A stretch of DNA of 31,853 nucleotides from Rubinisphaera margarita (GTDB taxonomy: Bacteria > Planctomycetota > Planctomycetia > Planctomycetales > Planctomycetaceae). Positions 1-8,053 of the stretch are shown here, piece after piece. The translations under genes and the position numbers were made by a program. Below the pieces are notes generated by a model. That model was not told the origin of the DNA. It saw only the letters and a program-made list of their open reading frames with translations, and searched no databases. How positions within the stretch are numbered: the first letter of the stretch is position 1; every line of letters starts with the position of its first letter. The stretch covers positions 1 through 31,853 of the forward strand of contig NZ_JAKFGB010000018.1 of NCBI RefSeq assembly GCF_022267515.1, written 5' to 3'.

Positions 1-62
1 TAATGAGACAGTCGTTGAGTGGCAGAAAACCCTCTGACCAATAGATCCCACATTCCGAGCAA
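1..62 (+). mobile_element. Right end of a second ISAzo13-like insertion sequence
   Basis: Positions 29-66 match 26238-26275, the transposase stop codon and right inverted repeat of the insertion sequence later in this window, at 31 of 38 bases without gaps. The shared parts include the final ACC CTC TGA codons and the block caata-atcccac-ttcc. The open frame 2-37 ending in this TGA could be the last codons of a transposase whose body lies outside the window. The rest of the element cannot be seen, so whether it is intact is unknown. Confidence 0.5.
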
Positions 63-156
63 CAGGAAGCGGGTGTGGCAGGTGTTTCGATCTGTGTCGT
101 CTGAACCGGAGATTTCCACAAGTCATCCACGTGGACCACTCGACTCTGGTTACCGG

Positions 157-198
157 CCTCTTGTGACTGCGTCCCCCCAGACGCACGCGTCTGGGCCA
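157..198 (-). repeat. Double-hairpin repeat, copy a
   Basis: Read on the minus strand, it starts TGGCC. A perfect 9-bp stem follows (CCCAGACGC / GCGTCTGGG, loop GT), then a short second stem (GGGAC gca GTCAC, one mismatch), then AAGAGG. It lies 39 bases past the stop codon of the gene at 238-1158 and in the same orientation, so it could sit in the 3' end of that operon's transcript. It belongs to the family described in the findings. Confidence 0.7.
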
Positions 199-237
199 TC
201 GCGTTGGGTTCGAGTTTCCGCAGGTGCATCCTTCCGC

Positions 238-1158
238 TCAGGAGTCCGCCGCGGACTGTTCCGTTTCGTTGGGGAAGTTGGTCACGGCCTGCTTTTTCAT
301 TCTGCGAAGGAGCCCATGCATCGCTTCGGCGTCGTGACCGTGCAGCATCAGGCGGAAGGCCGTCGACAGAATGGAGTCGGGAATCATCGGATGTCGGTTG
401 TTGACGAGTGCCGACATCTCTGGCTTGCCGAGGACACGGGCGAGATACAGAGCGATTGTCTGGTCGAGCTGCAGCGAATTACTGGCGCGCCAGAAATCGG
501 AATCGGTCAGGAACAGCGCATACATCGGCGTGTACACTTCGAGAGCCGTGCTGAGATCGATGAAGTTGTGCCAGCGATTGGGCAGCTTGTCGATGTCGAT
601 GCCGAAACCATCTTCCGAGATGCAATCGAACGTCAACTGATCGGCGGCGACGATTTCCTGCTGATGCGAATTCAGCTGATCGTTGAGCTCGATCACGAAG
701 TTGTAGATGTTGAGATCGTGGATCAGGAACGTATCGTCGATCAGATCTTCCAGCGTGTTCGGTTTGAGCGGCTTCGTGGAACTGATGCTGATTCCGGGAA
801 CGTTTGTCTCAATGAATTTCAGGTTTTCACTGCCGATGTTGAAGTGCCTGAGAATCAGATAGTTGGCTTCCGGTGTGACGAACCACTTCAGTCCGTAGTA
901 AATCATGTGGTGCAACAGCCAGCTGGAGTTGGGCCAGTACGGACTGATCACCTTGAAAAGTTTGACAAACGCCAGTGCCAGACGCGATAGCGGCATCAGA
1001 ATCGGGAACACGAATCGCCGACTCCACGATGCCGTCGTCTTCAGCAGAGCCTTCTTGACGCTGTCGTCGAGATAGCTGTTGCTGTCGAGATAGAGTGCGA
1101 GCCAGGGATTGGGATTATCGGCTCGATTTTGCCGAGCTTCCAGGAGCACAGGTTCCAC
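238..1158 (-). CDS. Unrecognised 306-aa protein, third gene of the KAS III operon
   Basis: I do not recognise a named family. The proposed start is GTG at 1158, preceded by AAAAGGAAC and only 14 bases after the previous stop. The longer open frame reaches 1263, but that extension lies inside the upstream gene. Residues 48-74 and 78-95 are hydrophobic and interrupted by basic residues, so they could be membrane-associated helices, but they are not clean transmembrane segments. The rest is soluble and rich in Leu, Asp and His, with no recognisable catalytic motif and no signal peptide. As the last gene after the condensing enzyme and iron oxidase, it probably acts in the same pathway, perhaps holding or processing a hydrophobic product. 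That role is inference from position only. Confidence 0.75.
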   Translation of the reverse strand: MEPVLLEARQNRADNPNPWLALYLDSNSYLDDSVKKALLKTTASWSRRFVFPILMPLSRLALAFVKLFKVISPYWPNSSWLLHHMIYYGLKWFVTPEANYLILRHFNIGSENLKFIETNVPGISISSTKPLKPNTLEDLIDDTFLIHDLNIYNFVIELNDQLNSHQQEIVAADQLTFDCISEDGFGIDIDKLPNRWHNFIDLSTALEVYTPMYALFLTDSDFWRASNSLQLDQTIALYLARVLGKPEMSALVNNRHPMIPDSILSTAFRLMLHGHDAEAMHGLLRRMKKQAVTNFPNETEQSAADS

Positions 1159-1172
1159 GATGCAGTTCCTTT

Positions 1173-1838
1173 TTACTCGAGTTCTTCGAGTTGCAGGCGA
1201 TAGAGTCGGGCGACGACTTTCGCGATGGTCACGGTTCGCTCTGCCGTTGCTTCCGTCAGCCAATCGTTCAACGTTAACAGTTCATGGAACTCTTCCATGT
1301 GCGAGGGATCATTCTCGCCATGATACAGCAGGAACTTCACCTGATCCGCGTCCAGCTGCAACTGCTCCTTGATCGCCCTGCCCCATTGTGAGGCTTTGTG
1401 CTGGCCAAGCCCTTCGATGATGAACATCGCCCCCAGCAACGGCAACGGATTAGGCTGTGATGCCTGATGATACATGTAAGCCGAGAATGCCTCAGAGCCA
1501 ATGTTCTTGCTGGCCGCCTGAATCTCTTCCAGCGTCCCGCCGACGGAAAGAAAATCCTGTTCGAGGAGTTCATAATCGCGATGTTCAGTGACGGCATGCA
1601 GCAGCAACCGCGATCGGAACTCAGCGAACGGTGGCGTCATCGATGACGCCGCTCTGCTGATCCAGCCGGAGCCCTCAATCACCTGTTGCCGCAGGTTGAG
1701 CAGCAGCGTGCGATAGTCCTCGAGACGAAACTTCTTCCGCTGCAGCTTCTCGATGATCGGCACCTGATTCAGCTGCGAATCAAAGTTGCTCCAGACAATC
1801 AACAGGTCCTGTAAAACCGCTTCAGCCAGTTGTGACAC
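1173..1838 (-). CDS. Haem-oxygenase-like iron-containing oxidase (HDO superfamily)
   Basis: This 221-aa protein is predicted to be all-helical and has the metal-site pattern of the haem-oxygenase-like di-iron oxidase/oxygenase superfamily, whose members include UndA, BesC and CADD. Candidate ligands are His86 in the EHRDYELLEQD stretch, Glu142 in FIIEGLG, and His173, Asp177 and His180 in HGENDPSH. Family members typically bind two irons and use O2 to oxidise, cleave or desaturate fatty acids or amino acids. The start is GTG at 1838 with AAAGG about nine bases upstream. The gene follows the KAS III gene by 28 bases and precedes the unknown gene by 14, so all three are likely co-transcribed. 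A fatty-acyl substrate is my inference from the neighbour. A true haem-degrading enzyme or a TenA-like thiaminase is less likely because of the HxxxDxxH pattern. Confidence 0.8.
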   Translation of the reverse strand: MSQLAEAVLQDLLIVWSNFDSQLNQVPIIEKLQRKKFRLEDYRTLLLNLRQQVIEGSGWISRAASSMTPPFAEFRSRLLLHAVTEHRDYELLEQDFLSVGGTLEEIQAASKNIGSEAFSAYMYHQASQPNPLPLLGAMFIIEGLGQHKASQWGRAIKEQLQLDADQVKFLLYHGENDPSHMEEFHELLTLNDWLTEATAERTVTIAKVVARLYRLQLEELE

Positions 1839-1866
1839 AATCTCAACCTTTATCGTGAATGGTCGC

Positions 1867-3000
1867 TCAAATAACAGTTAACTGCATAAATGAAACGATC
1901 GCCCGCCCGCTTTCGGGAACCGCGCACAATAGCCGCTGCCCGGGTACGAGACGTCCTTCATTCAAGAGTTCTTCCAGCATCAGCAGCAGAGACGCCGAGC
2001 CGGTGTTCCCGCGTGTGTAGAGATTATTAAACCATCGCTCTTCAGGAATCATGCAGCCGGCTTTCTTCATGAGCGGAACCAGCTGCTTTCGCAGACCATG
2101 CGTGGAGTAGTGACAGAGAAACAGATCGATTTCGTCGACGCGAATCAGTCCTTCTCGAATCAGCGTGACGTAAGCATTCACCCACACCGGCAGCATCTGC
2201 TCCAGCAGGTCGAAGTCCTGCCAGAGGAAGAACGCTCCCTGTCGAATAGCGTCATCAAGAGTCGCGTGAAGGTTCCACGGCTGTGGACTCTCGCTGAACT
2301 GCCTCAGCGGTTTTCCGGCGACCATGCAGGCATCGAACCGGTCGGCGAAGGATCGAAGCCGGATCCAGTCAATCCTCAGACTGCGGCCATGTGAATTCGG
2401 TTTCGCTTCGAGAATGGCGGCTCCTGCTCCATCCGAGAGAGTCCACCGGAGATACTCCGCCGCCAGCGGGAGTCCCTCATCGGCGTTCAGAGCAACGGTT
2501 CCTTCGTAATGCCCGGGGCGGAAAAAGCGACTGGCAAACTCACCTGCGGTGACAGCCGCCGTCGTATGTTCTCCCGACTGGATCTGAAGCAGGGCGTACT
2601 TCAGGGCCATCATGCTGCTGGCACAAACACTCTGGAAACTGGCCACCTCCAGCGGGGGCAACCGGCTTTCCGCGTGAACCATGCTCCCGATACCCGGCAA
2701 GAGCACATCGTTCTGAGAAGTGCCGCACGCCAGGAACGAGAGATCTCGCGGAACGATCTCCGACTGCCGCAGAGCATCTTCCAATGCCGTGTGCTGCAGG
2801 CGGGCTACCGTCCAATTCGTCGAGCCATCCGGCTGGATCGCATAGTGCCGCTGCTGAATCTGGTTGTGCCGTAAGGCGATTTTGCCGAGCCTAGAGGGAC
2901 GCCCGCGGATGCGACCGATGTAGTCTTCCATCTCAGAATTGGAAACCGGATGCCCCGGAAGGCATTTGCCGAGAGCGTTGATATAGACAGAATCCGGCAT
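1867..3000 (-). CDS. Beta-ketoacyl-ACP synthase III-like condensing enzyme
   Basis: This 377-aa protein has the thiolase fold of the FabH/KAS III family. The catalytic triad is visible: Cys126 in FQSVCASSMMALKYA, His297 in LCHYSTHG and Asn332 in TRGNTGSAS. Family members condense an acyl thioester with malonyl-ACP or another acyl chain. The insert between the Cys and His regions and the context differ from housekeeping FabH, which normally sits with fatty-acid synthesis genes, so this is more likely a specialised paralogue. ATG 3000 is used; the Shine-Dalgarno sequence is weak (GCGGAATG). It is the first gene of a three-gene minus-strand operon, and the upstream 113 bases hold the terminator of the previous gene and presumably the promoter. 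Substrate and product cannot be read from the sequence. Confidence 0.88.
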   Translation of the reverse strand: MPDSVYINALGKCLPGHPVSNSEMEDYIGRIRGRPSRLGKIALRHNQIQQRHYAIQPDGSTNWTVARLQHTALEDALRQSEIVPRDLSFLACGTSQNDVLLPGIGSMVHAESRLPPLEVASFQSVCASSMMALKYALLQIQSGEHTTAAVTAGEFASRFFRPGHYEGTVALNADEGLPLAAEYLRWTLSDGAGAAILEAKPNSHGRSLRIDWIRLRSFADRFDACMVAGKPLRQFSESPQPWNLHATLDDAIRQGAFFLWQDFDLLEQMLPVWVNAYVTLIREGLIRVDEIDLFLCHYSTHGLRKQLVPLMKKAGCMIPEERWFNNLYTRGNTGSASLLLMLEELLNEGRLVPGQRLLCAVPESGRAIVSFMQLTVI

Positions 3001-3113
3001 TCAATCATTCCGCACGTCGTAAATTCGCAGGGGCTTTTCTGGCGATGCTATCCTAGTGGAAGCAACCGGGATTAACCATACGTCCAGGATCATCTGCGTT
3101 CAGGCAGCACCAA

Positions 3114-3147
3114 CAAAAAAGCCGCCCTCGTTTCCGAAGGCGGCTTT
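3114..3147 (-). terminator. Rho-independent terminator after the PDZ gene
   Basis: On the minus strand, AAAGCCGCC and GGCGGCTTT form a 9-bp stem around a 12-base loop and are followed by a run of T. It lies 30 bases after the stop of the gene ending at 3177 and separates that gene from the KAS III operon. Confidence 0.88.
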
Positions 3148-3176
3148 GCGGGACAGGCAGCGGTCCCGGTTATCGA

Positions 3177-3593
3177 TTAGTCGCGGTAGGAGTAGTACTT
3201 GATCTCGCCGCGGCAGCGATCCAGGTCGGCGTGGATCGTGAAGATTCCTCGGCCGCGGACGTCCTTGACTCGCAGGTCAGCATGATGCCCGGCTCGGCGA
3301 AGTGCTCGTTCATAGTCGCCTGAGTCGTGCAGATGGTAGCCGTCGATGCTGACGATCACGTCCCCTTCTTCCAAGCCGATTCGCCAGGCTTCGGAGCCTT
3401 TGACCACACCCTTCACAACCATGCCGTAGCAGGTCTGCTTGCCGTAGAAGCCGAGTTTAGGCACGTCGTCGTGATGATGATGATCGACATCCGGCTTCAC
3501 CAGATAGAGTCGCTCACCAGCCTGAACCGAGACAGCGGAGAAGGAGATCGCGGCGACAGCAACGAACAGTTTGGCAGCATTGGAAAGCGTCAT
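3177..3593 (-). CDS. Small exported PDZ-domain protein
   Basis: This 138-aa protein starts at ATG 3593 with AAGGGA eight bases upstream. A longer open frame exists, but its N-terminus does not look coding. Residues 1-25 form a Sec signal peptide ending in VQA, followed by mature Gly-Glu-Arg. A short His-rich stretch (residues 38-41, flanked by Asp) precedes a single PDZ domain at about 48-125, with the typical GSEAWRIGLEEGDVIVSIDG core. There is no protease domain, unlike DegP or CtpA. Cys55 and Cys127 could pair in the periplasm. It most likely binds protein C-termini or acts as an adaptor in the envelope; the His/Asp stretch might bind metal. It appears monocistronic, with a strong terminator behind it. 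Confidence 0.85.
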   Translation of the reverse strand: MTLSNAAKLFVAVAAISFSAVSVQAGERLYLVKPDVDHHHHDDVPKLGFYGKQTCYGMVVKGVVKGSEAWRIGLEEGDVIVSIDGYHLHDSGDYERALRRAGHHADLRVKDVRGRGIFTIHADLDRCRGEIKYYSYRD

Positions 3594-3974
3594 GGTTTCG
3601 TCCCTTTGTCTTATTGTTTTGAAGGTGGATTTCAGTGTTGTGTTGTTGAACTCCTGATGTATTACAGGGCGAAATCCAACGCGTTCACGGGACGGCCAAT
3701 GGCCTTCAATCGGAAAGGATTTTGTAAATTGTGCAAAGCGACAGGCGGAAAGTCGGGGTTCCGCAGGGCGGGCCAGGAGCACGAAACACCGCAACCACTT
3801 ACCGAAAAGCCACTTACGACTTCCCAACAGGCAGCCACTGATTGTAAGAGGCTGTCAAGAGGAATGTCTGAGTGAACTCCCGTTGAGTCGGTTCGGGGAT
3901 CGCTGTTAATCTCCGCCCGTTTCATTCCCAGACTTTTTGCGCGCACCGACGCCCTCCCTGACGGAGATGCCGTG
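3594..3974. other. Divergent intergenic region
   Basis: These 381 bases separate the PDZ gene (minus) from the metalloprotease gene (plus), so they should hold both promoters. I see no convincing -35/-10 pair, no strong hairpin and no credible small gene. The open frames crossing it have no coding-like composition. Confidence 0.5.
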
Positions 3975-4889
3975 ATGTTTTCATTCCGTATCCTTCTGGT
4001 CGTGCTGGTACTGGTCTCCGGACTGGTCGCCTTCGGCTGCCGCTCCACGCCCGTAAGCAACCGCAAGCAACTGGTCCTGATTCCAGAGCATCACGAGGTT
4101 CAACTCGGCATGCAGGCCTACGAAGAGATTCTGGCCGAAGAGAAGGTCTCGACGAATCAGCATTACATCGAGATGGTCAATCGGGTCGGGAAACGTATTG
4201 CCGAGGCTTCGGGCCACGATGAATACCTGTGGGAATTCCGGGTCATCGATTCCCCGACCGCGAATGCGTTCGCACTCCCCGGGGGCAAGGTCGCCATTTA
4301 TGAGGGGATCCTGCCGATCTGCGAGAATGAAGCCGGTCTGGCCGTGGTGATGTCTCACGAAGTTGCGCACGCGATCGCCCGACATGGTGGCGAACGAATG
4401 ACACAACAGGGCGCGGTCACAGCCGCAGGCAAAGTCATCGACTTCTATTCGAAGGATCGCGAGAAGAAGGAACAGGAACGCGTGCGGGCCATTTTCGGAG
4501 CCGCCTCTCAATATGGATACATTCTCCCCTACAGCCGGAAGCATGAAACGGAAGCGGACGAAATCGGCCTGATCCTGATGTCCCGAGCCGGCTACGATCC
4601 TCGCGAAGCCCCGCGATTCTGGAAACGGTTCGGACAACTGAACTCGGAGAAGCCCCCGGAATTCATGTCGACGCACCCGTCCGACGAGCGGCGAGCCGCC
4701 GATCTCGAGGCGATGCTGCCCGAAGCACTGGCGGAGTATGAACAGGCTCCCGAACAGTTCGCTCTGGGCAAGCCGATCTTCAGCACGGGAAACCTAGCCG
4801 GGAAACCACCCGCCGGGGACTCCAAGATCGTTCCTGCCGCTGCTCTGCAGGGTCCGGAAACGGATGATCCGTTCTTCTCTCAACCGTAA
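3975..4889 (+). CDS. M48-family zinc metalloprotease lipoprotein
   Basis: The 304-aa product has a lipoprotein signal peptide (hydrophobic residues 6-20, lipobox ending AFGC with Cys22), so it is probably anchored in a membrane facing the periplasm. The M48 zinc site is complete: His128-Glu129-Val-Ala-His132 in MSHEVAHAIARHGG and the third ligand Glu193 in HETEADEIG. The C-terminal STHPSDERRA segment is typical of the BepA/LoiP/Oma1-like group, which degrades misfolded envelope proteins. The start is ATG 3975, eight bases after GGAG; GTG 3972 directly before it is also possible. It precedes the exchanger gene by 131 bases, so it may have its own promoter. The family assignment is firm; the role in envelope protein quality control follows from the family. 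Confidence 0.92.
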   Translation: MFSFRILLVVLVLVSGLVAFGCRSTPVSNRKQLVLIPEHHEVQLGMQAYEEILAEEKVSTNQHYIEMVNRVGKRIAEASGHDEYLWEFRVIDSPTANAFALPGGKVAIYEGILPICENEAGLAVVMSHEVAHAIARHGGERMTQQGAVTAAGKVIDFYSKDREKKEQERVRAIFGAASQYGYILPYSRKHETEADEIGLILMSRAGYDPREAPRFWKRFGQLNSEKPPEFMSTHPSDERRAADLEAMLPEALAEYEQAPEQFALGKPIFSTGNLAGKPPAGDSKIVPAAALQGPETDDPFFSQP

Positions 4890-5020
4890 TCTGCCCGTTC
4901 ACCCCCGCTTCTCCACAGTTGAGGGGATACGCCACAGCGGATAGAGTTGACGCGTCGTGAGAACCGTGGACACGGTCCGTTCCGCGTTCGCTCCTCATCA
5001 CGCTGGCTCGAAAGGTCGTC

Positions 5021-6115
5021 TTGGAACATCTCATTCCTCATCACTGGTTCGTCGAGGCCAATTCGATCCTGCTGCTGATCTACGCCATCGGCGGTCTGTA
5101 CTTCCTGCGGATGGGAGCGGAGTGGCTGGTCGAAGGCGCCTCCGCTCTGGCCTATCGGATCGGGATGCCCGAAGTCGTTGTCGGTGCCACGATTGTCTCG
5201 CTGGGCACCACGACGCCGGAATGCGCCGTCTCGGTCCTGGCGGCCTGGAATGGCAACGCCGGTCTGGCGCTCGGCAATGCCATTGGCTCGGTAATCTGCG
5301 ATTCCGCCCTGATTTTCGGCCTTGGCTGCATACTCGTTCGCCTGCCTGCCGACAAATACATTCTTTCCCGGCAGGGCTGGGTGCAGTTTGGTTCGGCGGC
5401 TCTGCTTTCGGCCATCTGTTACTTCATGTACTTTCGCGATGGCGACGCTGCCCGGATTACACGGCCCGTCGGAATCGGCCTGTTGGTTCTGCTGGGCGTC
5501 TATATGATCTTTTCCGTGAAATGGTCGCGGCGACATCCCATGGAAACCACCGCCCGTGTTTCCGAGAACATCGCCGAACATGTCGAACCCAATGAAGAGG
5601 TTCATGTCGCCGACGAACATGTGACGGAGAAAGGCGTGCCGGCCCTGATCGGCATGATGCTCGCCGGACTGGTGGTTGTCATTTTCTCCGGTCACTTCGC
5701 CATTGAATCGGTCTCCGAACTGGCTGTGCGCATCGGCATCCCGCAGCTCGTCATCGCCGCGACGCTGGTGGCACTCGGAACCTCGCTGCCGGAACTGGTG
5801 GTCGGATACACGGCCATTCGTCGCGGTCATCCCGAGCTGCTGGTGGGGAATGTGCTGGGAGCCGACATTCTGAACATTCTGTTCGTGACCGGGGCGGCTG
5901 CCGCTGCGGCTCCGCTGCCGATTGTCGAGGCGGGTGCCAAGCTGCCGGATATCTTTCTGAGACTGCATCTGCCTGCCATGATGCTGATCCTGGTTTACTT
6001 CCGCGCCTGTATTTTCCGGGCCACCCGCGTCGGCCATTTCAGCCGGTGGATGGGGATCCCGTTACTGATCATGTACGTCGGGTATACGGTGTCCCAGTTC
6101 GTTGTGAGTCTGTAA
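5021..6115 (+). CDS. Na+/Ca2+ antiporter of the CaCA family (YrbG-like)
   Basis: The 364-aa integral membrane protein has the internal duplication of CaCA exchangers. The two ion-binding repeats are visible as GATIVSLGTTTPECAVS in the first half and AATLVALGTSLPELVVG in the second, each with the conserved Pro-Glu. About ten hydrophobic segments flank an acidic cytoplasmic loop at about residues 180-206 (EHVEPNEEVHVADEH). It should exchange Ca2+ or a related cation for Na+ or H+ across the inner membrane. The start is TTG 5021, five bases after AAAGG; no ATG in a comparable position fits. Length and motifs suggest an intact gene. The ion cannot be determined from the sequence. Confidence 0.9.
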   Translation: MEHLIPHHWFVEANSILLLIYAIGGLYFLRMGAEWLVEGASALAYRIGMPEVVVGATIVSLGTTTPECAVSVLAAWNGNAGLALGNAIGSVICDSALIFGLGCILVRLPADKYILSRQGWVQFGSAALLSAICYFMYFRDGDAARITRPVGIGLLVLLGVYMIFSVKWSRRHPMETTARVSENIAEHVEPNEEVHVADEHVTEKGVPALIGMMLAGLVVVIFSGHFAIESVSELAVRIGIPQLVIAATLVALGTSLPELVVGYTAIRRGHPELLVGNVLGADILNILFVTGAAAAAAPLPIVEAGAKLPDIFLRLHLPAMMLILVYFRACIFRATRVGHFSRWMGIPLLIMYVGYTVSQFVVSL

Positions 6116-6215
6116 GACGGACTCCGACTCTTCCCGGGAGATCACCGCGGTGTTGCCGCCGACCCTGCCCGTCCCGCAGGAATAGAAACGATTCCAACAA
6201 GGAGAAACGATCGAG

Positions 6216-7697
6216 ATGGAGATTCGCGCTGCTCAGGAGCTTTCGTCGGATGAGAAACTCGATGGTCTCGTGCTGTTCATCAGCAACGGGTCGACTTCCG
6301 CGGTCCCCCAGCAATTGGCCGAAGCGGTCGAACAGCTGTTGCCCCGCCTCCTCGAATCGGACGACATGCCGAAGAAGGCAGGTGAAACCCGCCTGCTCTA
6401 TGGTCAGGCCGCTCCGCTGCCGGCTCGAGTTCTGCTCGTCGGCATGGGGAAAGCCGACGCCAGCGTCGACAACGAAGCCAGCCGTTTCAAAGCCTTCTGC
6501 ACAGCCGCCCGGGCCCTCTGCGATAAAGCCGATCGAAATATTGCCTGGGTTCTCCCGGGCGTGGAAAACTCCCAGGTCGATCAGCAGCGTCAGCTCGAAC
6601 TCGCCGCCGCGGCGATCGAAGTCGGCGTGCTCACACAGGGAGTTTACCAGCAGGAAAAGAAGAAGTTCCCGTACCAGTCTGTCCAGCTGCTCAACGCTGG
6701 CGACAACGCCGATCAGGCGGTCGCCAACGGACGAATTCTGGGACAGTCGATCAACATCACTCGCGACCTGATCAACCGCTGCGCAAGCGAAGTCACGCCG
6801 ACCACTTTCGCCGATCGAGCCGCGTCCCTCGCCGGAGAAGTTGGACTGACCTGTCAGATCTTCGACGAAGCTCAGCTGCAGAAGGAAAAGATGGGATCGA
6901 TGCTGGCGGTCGCAAAGGGGTCCGACCAGCCGCCGCGCATGGTGAAACTCGAATACAAGGGCGCCGGAGATGCCCCCTTCATCTCGCTGATCGGTAAAGG
7001 CGTGACCTACGACAGCGGCGGACTGTCTATCAAACCGAGCGACAGCATGAAGACGATGAAGTCGGACATGTCGGGAGCCGCCACCGTGCTCGGCATTATG
7101 CACGCGGTTGCCGCTCTGAAGCTGCCGATCAATGTTCGCGGTTACTGCGGCCTCGTCGAAAACATGATCAGCGGTCGTTCGTATCGCGTTGGTGATATCC
7201 TGACCGCCCGCAACGGCACGACCATCGAAGTCCTCAACACCGATGCCGAGGGGCGTCTCGTCCTGGCCGATGTTCTCAGCTATGCCGTCGATGATGGTTG
7301 CGAAAAGATGATCGACTTCGCCACGCTGACCGGCTCCTGCGTCGTCGCACTCGGCGAAGATTATTCGGGCCTCTTCACCAACTCCCAGGACTGGTGCGAC
7401 GAACTCGTTCAGGCCGCCGAAACGACCGGGGAAAAGGTCTGGCAGTTGCCGATGTGCGACTCGTTCAACGATCAGCTCAAGTCCGACGTCGCCGACTGCC
7501 GCAACGTCGGTGCCCGCTGGGGCGGAGCGATCACCGCGGCCAAGTTCCTGGAAAAGTTCGTCAGCGAAACGCCGTGGATTCACTGCGACATCGCCGGCCC
7601 GGCCTTCCGCTCGGAAAGCAAACCGGAACGCGACGGCGGCGCCACTGGCGTTCTGCTGAGAACCGTCCTCGAACTCCTGAAAAAGCGAACCGCCTGA
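6216..7697 (+). CDS. pepA: Leucyl aminopeptidase PepA (M17)
   Basis: The 493-aa protein has the usual M17 length and layout: a variable N-terminal domain (about 1-170) and a C-terminal catalytic domain. The two metal-site signatures are clear: GKGVTYDSGGLSIKP at about 260-274 (metal-ligand Lys and Asp) and NTDAEGRLVLADVL at about 341-354 (Asp and Glu ligands plus the catalytic Arg). It removes N-terminal amino acids, preferring Leu, from peptides in the cytoplasm as a hexamer. ATG 6216 follows AAGGAG by nine bases. It lies about 100 bases after the exchanger gene on the same strand; co-transcription is possible but not shown. Confidence 0.96.
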   Translation: MEIRAAQELSSDEKLDGLVLFISNGSTSAVPQQLAEAVEQLLPRLLESDDMPKKAGETRLLYGQAAPLPARVLLVGMGKADASVDNEASRFKAFCTAARALCDKADRNIAWVLPGVENSQVDQQRQLELAAAAIEVGVLTQGVYQQEKKKFPYQSVQLLNAGDNADQAVANGRILGQSINITRDLINRCASEVTPTTFADRAASLAGEVGLTCQIFDEAQLQKEKMGSMLAVAKGSDQPPRMVKLEYKGAGDAPFISLIGKGVTYDSGGLSIKPSDSMKTMKSDMSGAATVLGIMHAVAALKLPINVRGYCGLVENMISGRSYRVGDILTARNGTTIEVLNTDAEGRLVLADVLSYAVDDGCEKMIDFATLTGSCVVALGEDYSGLFTNSQDWCDELVQAAETTGEKVWQLPMCDSFNDQLKSDVADCRNVGARWGGAITAAKFLEKFVSETPWIHCDIAGPAFRSESKPERDGGATGVLLRTVLELLKKRTA

Positions 7698-8053
7698 CGT
7701 TGTCGACGGTCCTGATAAAGTTGTCGCGATTTGGCCACCGATTAATGTCAGGCCATTGATGTTCCTTCGCCCCCTCCAGAGGGAGCGGCTTGATATCTCT
7801 GCCAGGTGCAGAAGGGCGGATGAGGGGGCGATCAACCAGCGACGTTCTTTTCCAAAATGAACCCAGCGGCCTGTGAAGCATGCCACCCGCATTTCCCCCT
7901 CACCCTAGCCCTCTCCCCCAAGGGGGCGAGGGAACTGTTGATGACCTACACCTATGAACCATCCCAACCCGAAGCGTGAGCGAGGGCCTTCTCTCAGGTC
8001 CTCAATGACGTTACGGGTTATGAAGCCGAACTTTCCGATCAGGAACAACAGCG
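7698..8053. repeat. Repeat-bearing intergenic region with two inverted repeats
   Basis: No gene is seen in these 356 bases. CGCCCCCTC at 7768-7776 is inverted as GAGGGGGCG at 7822-7830. At 7909-7932, CCCTC-t-CCCCC and GGGGG-c-GAGGG form a hairpin with one mismatch and a two-base loop, inside a C-rich stretch (ccctcaccctagccctc) of a kind common as a dispersed intergenic repeat in many bacterial genomes. It could end pepA transcripts. The last 15 bases hold AGGAA ahead of the next gene. Confidence 0.55.

Noticed and set aside
19..990. 323-aa plus-strand frame at the window start
   Set aside because: It runs antisense to the gene at 238-1158, which has a ribosome site and operon context. Its first part lies in the repeat and insertion-sequence end.
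1173..1838. Haem oxygenase or TenA thiaminase
   Set aside because: The HxxxDxxH segment with extra Glu and His candidates fits the iron oxidase branch better than the haem or thiamine branches.
238..3000. Ladderane-type lipid cluster
   Set aside because: Only one condensing enzyme is present, with no radical SAM, desaturase or acyl carrier genes as in anammox ladderane clusters.
4880..6037. 385-aa minus-strand frame over the cation exchanger
   Set aside because: Low-complexity Gln/Asp/His-rich translation, typical of an antisense frame over a membrane protein gene.
6069..7892. 607-aa open frame on the minus strand over pepA
   Set aside because: It is the antisense shadow of a clearly conserved gene; its translation has no recognisable domain and follows the codon structure of pepA.
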